Shown here in pieces: positions 62,861 through 64,000 of a stretch of 64,000 nt of DNA. Below the pieces are notes generated by a model, which was not told the DNA's origin, did no database searches, and saw only the letters and a list, made by a program, of their open reading frames with translations. Origin of the DNA: Verrucomicrobiota bacterium (GTDB lineage: Bacteria; Verrucomicrobiota; Verrucomicrobiia; Chthoniobacterales; UBA10450); the NCBI GenBank assembly GCA_003218375.1, contig QHNH01000022.1, forward strand, positions 62,001 through 126,000, in the 5' to 3' direction. Within the stretch, counting starts at the first letter, position 1. Each line of letters starts with the position of its first letter. Made by a program: the position numbers and the translations under genes.

Positions 62861-63000
62861 GGGGCTCTGCTATCTGAGAGAACGTCGTCCCGCAGCGTGA
62901 ATGGAGCCGGCGGGAGCCGCGCGACATAGATGGGAAAGCCGTCAGGCCGAACGAGCGGGCGCGAGTGAGTCAATACCACGACGAATATTTGTACTCGTGA
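62861..63000 (+). repeat. Spacer repeat S copy 2 plus a kamA-end core
   Basis: GGGGCTCTGCTATCTGAGA to GTGAGTCAA at 62973, about 95 % identical by eye to 61608-61719, followed by TACCACGACGAATATTTG and TACTCGTGA (62974-63000), a full copy of the kamA terminal core including the stop. Confidence 0.8.
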
Positions 63001-63014
63001 TTGTCGATCTTATC

Positions 63015-63043
63015 TTGGCTGGTGTGTTGCTGTGTGATATTGT
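63015..63043 (+). promoter_or_regulatory. Candidate sigma-70 promoter of the RHH/PIN pair
   Basis: TTGGCT and TATTGT are 17 bp apart, each a 4-of-6 match to the consensus, in a locally AT-richer stretch 10 bp before the antitoxin start. No good alternative is seen. The upstream kamA core ends at 63000. Confidence 0.35.
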
Positions 63044-63052
63044 CTTACAGTT

Positions 63053-63271
63053 ATGCGAGAAACTCTGACGGTGAGTCTTCCCAGCAAATTGCGCCGCGAA
63101 GTGGCCCTCGCCGCAAAGCACCAGCACGTCTCCGCCAGCGAGTACATTCGTGACGCCGTAAAGCAAAAGCTGTGGCTCGACGCTTTTGACGAGGCGCGCC
63201 GTACGCTCGTGCCAAAGGCACGCGCGGCTGGCATCTACACCGACGAAGATGTTTTCAACGTTGTGTCGTGA
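63053..63271 (+). CDS. Ribbon-helix-helix antitoxin
   Basis: 72 residues. The strand RETLTVSLPSKLRREVALAA is followed by helices ASEYIRDAVKQKLWLDAF, the RHH (CopG/MetJ) pattern of antitoxin N-termini; the C-terminal tail would wrap the toxin. Its stop overlaps the toxin start (GTGA). It should bind its own promoter as a dimer and neutralise the PIN protein. Confidence 0.85.
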   Translation: MRETLTVSLPSKLRREVALAAKHQHVSASEYIRDAVKQKLWLDAFDEARRTLVPKARAAGIYTDEDVFNVVS

Positions 63272-63666
63272 GGCTCGTCCTCGACACAAACGTGCTCATT
63301 GCCGCGATCGCTGCCAACGGTCTCTGCCGTGATCTCGTGCGGGTGCGCCTTCGAGCGCATACCGTCATCACATCGGAACCATTGTTAGCGGAACTACGTC
63401 GCACCCTGCGTGCTAAATTTAGGATCGCACCGGATGAACTTCGGCTCCTGTCATTGTTGCGGGAGCGCTCAGAGGTGGTCAAACCGGCGTCGTTAGACAA
63501 GCGGATCTGTCGCGATCCTGACGACGACATCGTTCTTGCCACAGCCATCGCCGGCCGCGCTGACCTCATCGTCACCGGCGACAACGATTTGCTCGTGCTC
63601 AAGAGCTTTCGTGGCATTCACATTCTGTCCCCGCGGCAAGTTTTGGAAATGTTGCATGCGAAATAG
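63268..63666 (+). CDS. PIN-domain RNase toxin (VapC-like)
   Basis: 132 residues from GTG. PIN acidic residues: RLVLDTNVLIAAI (Asp in first strand), SEPLLAELRRTL (Glu), DPDDDIVLATAI (Asp pair) and LIVTGDNDLLVL (Asp). All four positions of the metal site are present, so an active endoribonuclease is likely. It fits the putative toxin COG1569-like PIN families. It lies between kamA-end copies and forms an intact type II pair. Confidence 0.9.
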   Translation: MRLVLDTNVLIAAIAANGLCRDLVRVRLRAHTVITSEPLLAELRRTLRAKFRIAPDELRLLSLLRERSEVVKPASLDKRICRDPDDDIVLATAIAGRADLIVTGDNDLLVLKSFRGIHILSPRQVLEMLHAK

Positions 63667-63673
63667 TGACGAC

Positions 63674-63842
63674 GGGCGGCAAAGTCCCGATCAGTCCCGG
63701 GTACGTCCTCTATCACGACAACGAAAAAATCGTGATCCGGAACTAGGAAGGCAACATCTTCGAATATCCCGAGACCGGCGCCGACCAGACGGTCCAGTTC
63801 GCTCCCCAACGGGAATACCACGACGAGTATCTCTACTCGTGA
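63674..63842 (+). pseudogene. kamA 3'-end copy C with an internal stop
   Basis: GGCGGCAAAGTCCCGATC to TACTCGTGA encodes the same C-terminal block as kamA, with an in-frame TAG at 63744-63746. It shares the NIFEYPETG-x-DQ version with copy B, so B and C are closer to each other than to the intact gene. It begins 8 bp after the toxin stop. Confidence 0.85.
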
Positions 63843-64000
63843 ATTGATCTCAGTACGGTTGCCTTCAACCCGATCGGCATATGTGGCGTCGCTGAGACCA
63901 CGCCGAGTCGACCTGGCCGGGAACTTTGACAGGCTAGCGACCAGCAGTACTTTCGTGGTGAGATGGCGAACCGACAAACTGTTTTCTATTCATGGCAGAG
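63843..64000. other. No gene seen to the window end
   Basis: 158 bp after the last kamA-end copy. No spacer repeat S follows here, unlike after copies A and B. No reading frame of family resemblance or hairpin was seen. Confidence 0.4.

Overview
This 64 kb window looks like a chromosomal segment of a GC-rich, Gram-negative soil-type bacterium, most probably a Verrucomicrobiota member (Chthoniobacterales or relatives). The inference rests on outer-membrane genes (BamA, OmpH/Skp, FadL), an ECF sigma factor followed by a zinc-ribbon Ser/Thr kinase, PVC-style hairpin repeats whose translation reads like MDFQSVRPAE, and a bacterial proteasome operon led by a UBact-type ubiquitin-like gene. No rRNA, tRNA, CRISPR array, integrase or phage gene was seen.

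Layout. 1-2.4 kb: the end of bamA, ompH/skp and a DUF3108 exported protein. 2.5-5.9 kb (minus): a candidate operon ubact-prcB-prcA-amidase-peptidoglycan-binding protein. 5.9-8.9 kb: LysM and GYF-domain proteins, then an MsbA-like exporter. 9-16 kb: an animal-type haem peroxidase, an ECF sigma factor coupled to a broken kinase-TPR gene, and a secreted NHL-like/collagen protein. 16-23.6 kb: folB, argH, Nudix, tatC, prepilin peptidase, an alpha-E/ATP-grasp pair and a methyltransferase. 23.6-24.2 kb: a REP-associated transposase between its own REP hairpins. 24.2-31.5 kb: a deacetylase/acyltransferase/halogenase-like set, an amidohydrolase carrying an in-frame palindromic element, nagA and an MGDG-synthase-like glycosyltransferase. 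31.6-43.8 kb: YihY, a PGRP amidase, glgX, a 1202-residue TerB/FHA/ABC2 transporter, ftsH and dgkA. 43.9-53.7 kb: HPF, a host-attachment-like protein, an M24 peptidase, a YugP protease, a sigma / candidate anti-sigma / inactive HtrA set, a CPBP protease, FadL and ligA. 53.8-64 kb: a GlcNAc-kinase/MurQ fusion, small membrane proteins, an active HtrA, and kamA followed by repeated copies of its own 3' end separated by cargo (a TonB-like gene and an RHH/PIN toxin-antitoxin pair).

How the parts connect. Cell-wall turnover recurs: two amidases, NagA, the kinase-MurQ fusion and a peptidoglycan-binding protein. Envelope quality control also recurs: BamA, Skp, two HtrA-like proteins, FtsH, YugP and CPBP. 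The proteasome genes give a candidate route for tagged protein degradation, but no ligase, deamidase (PafA/Dop) or ATPase partner lies in the window.

Besides genes, the window is dense in short palindromic elements of at least seven families, many with the GTAG or GGAG foot typical of REPs. They supply stop codons or C-termini to several genes, and one lies inside a reading frame. A 10-mer, TCGTTAGGCC, is strikingly over-represented on both strands and in several reading frames. The two most interesting loci are the UBact-proteasome operon and the kamA 3'-end array.
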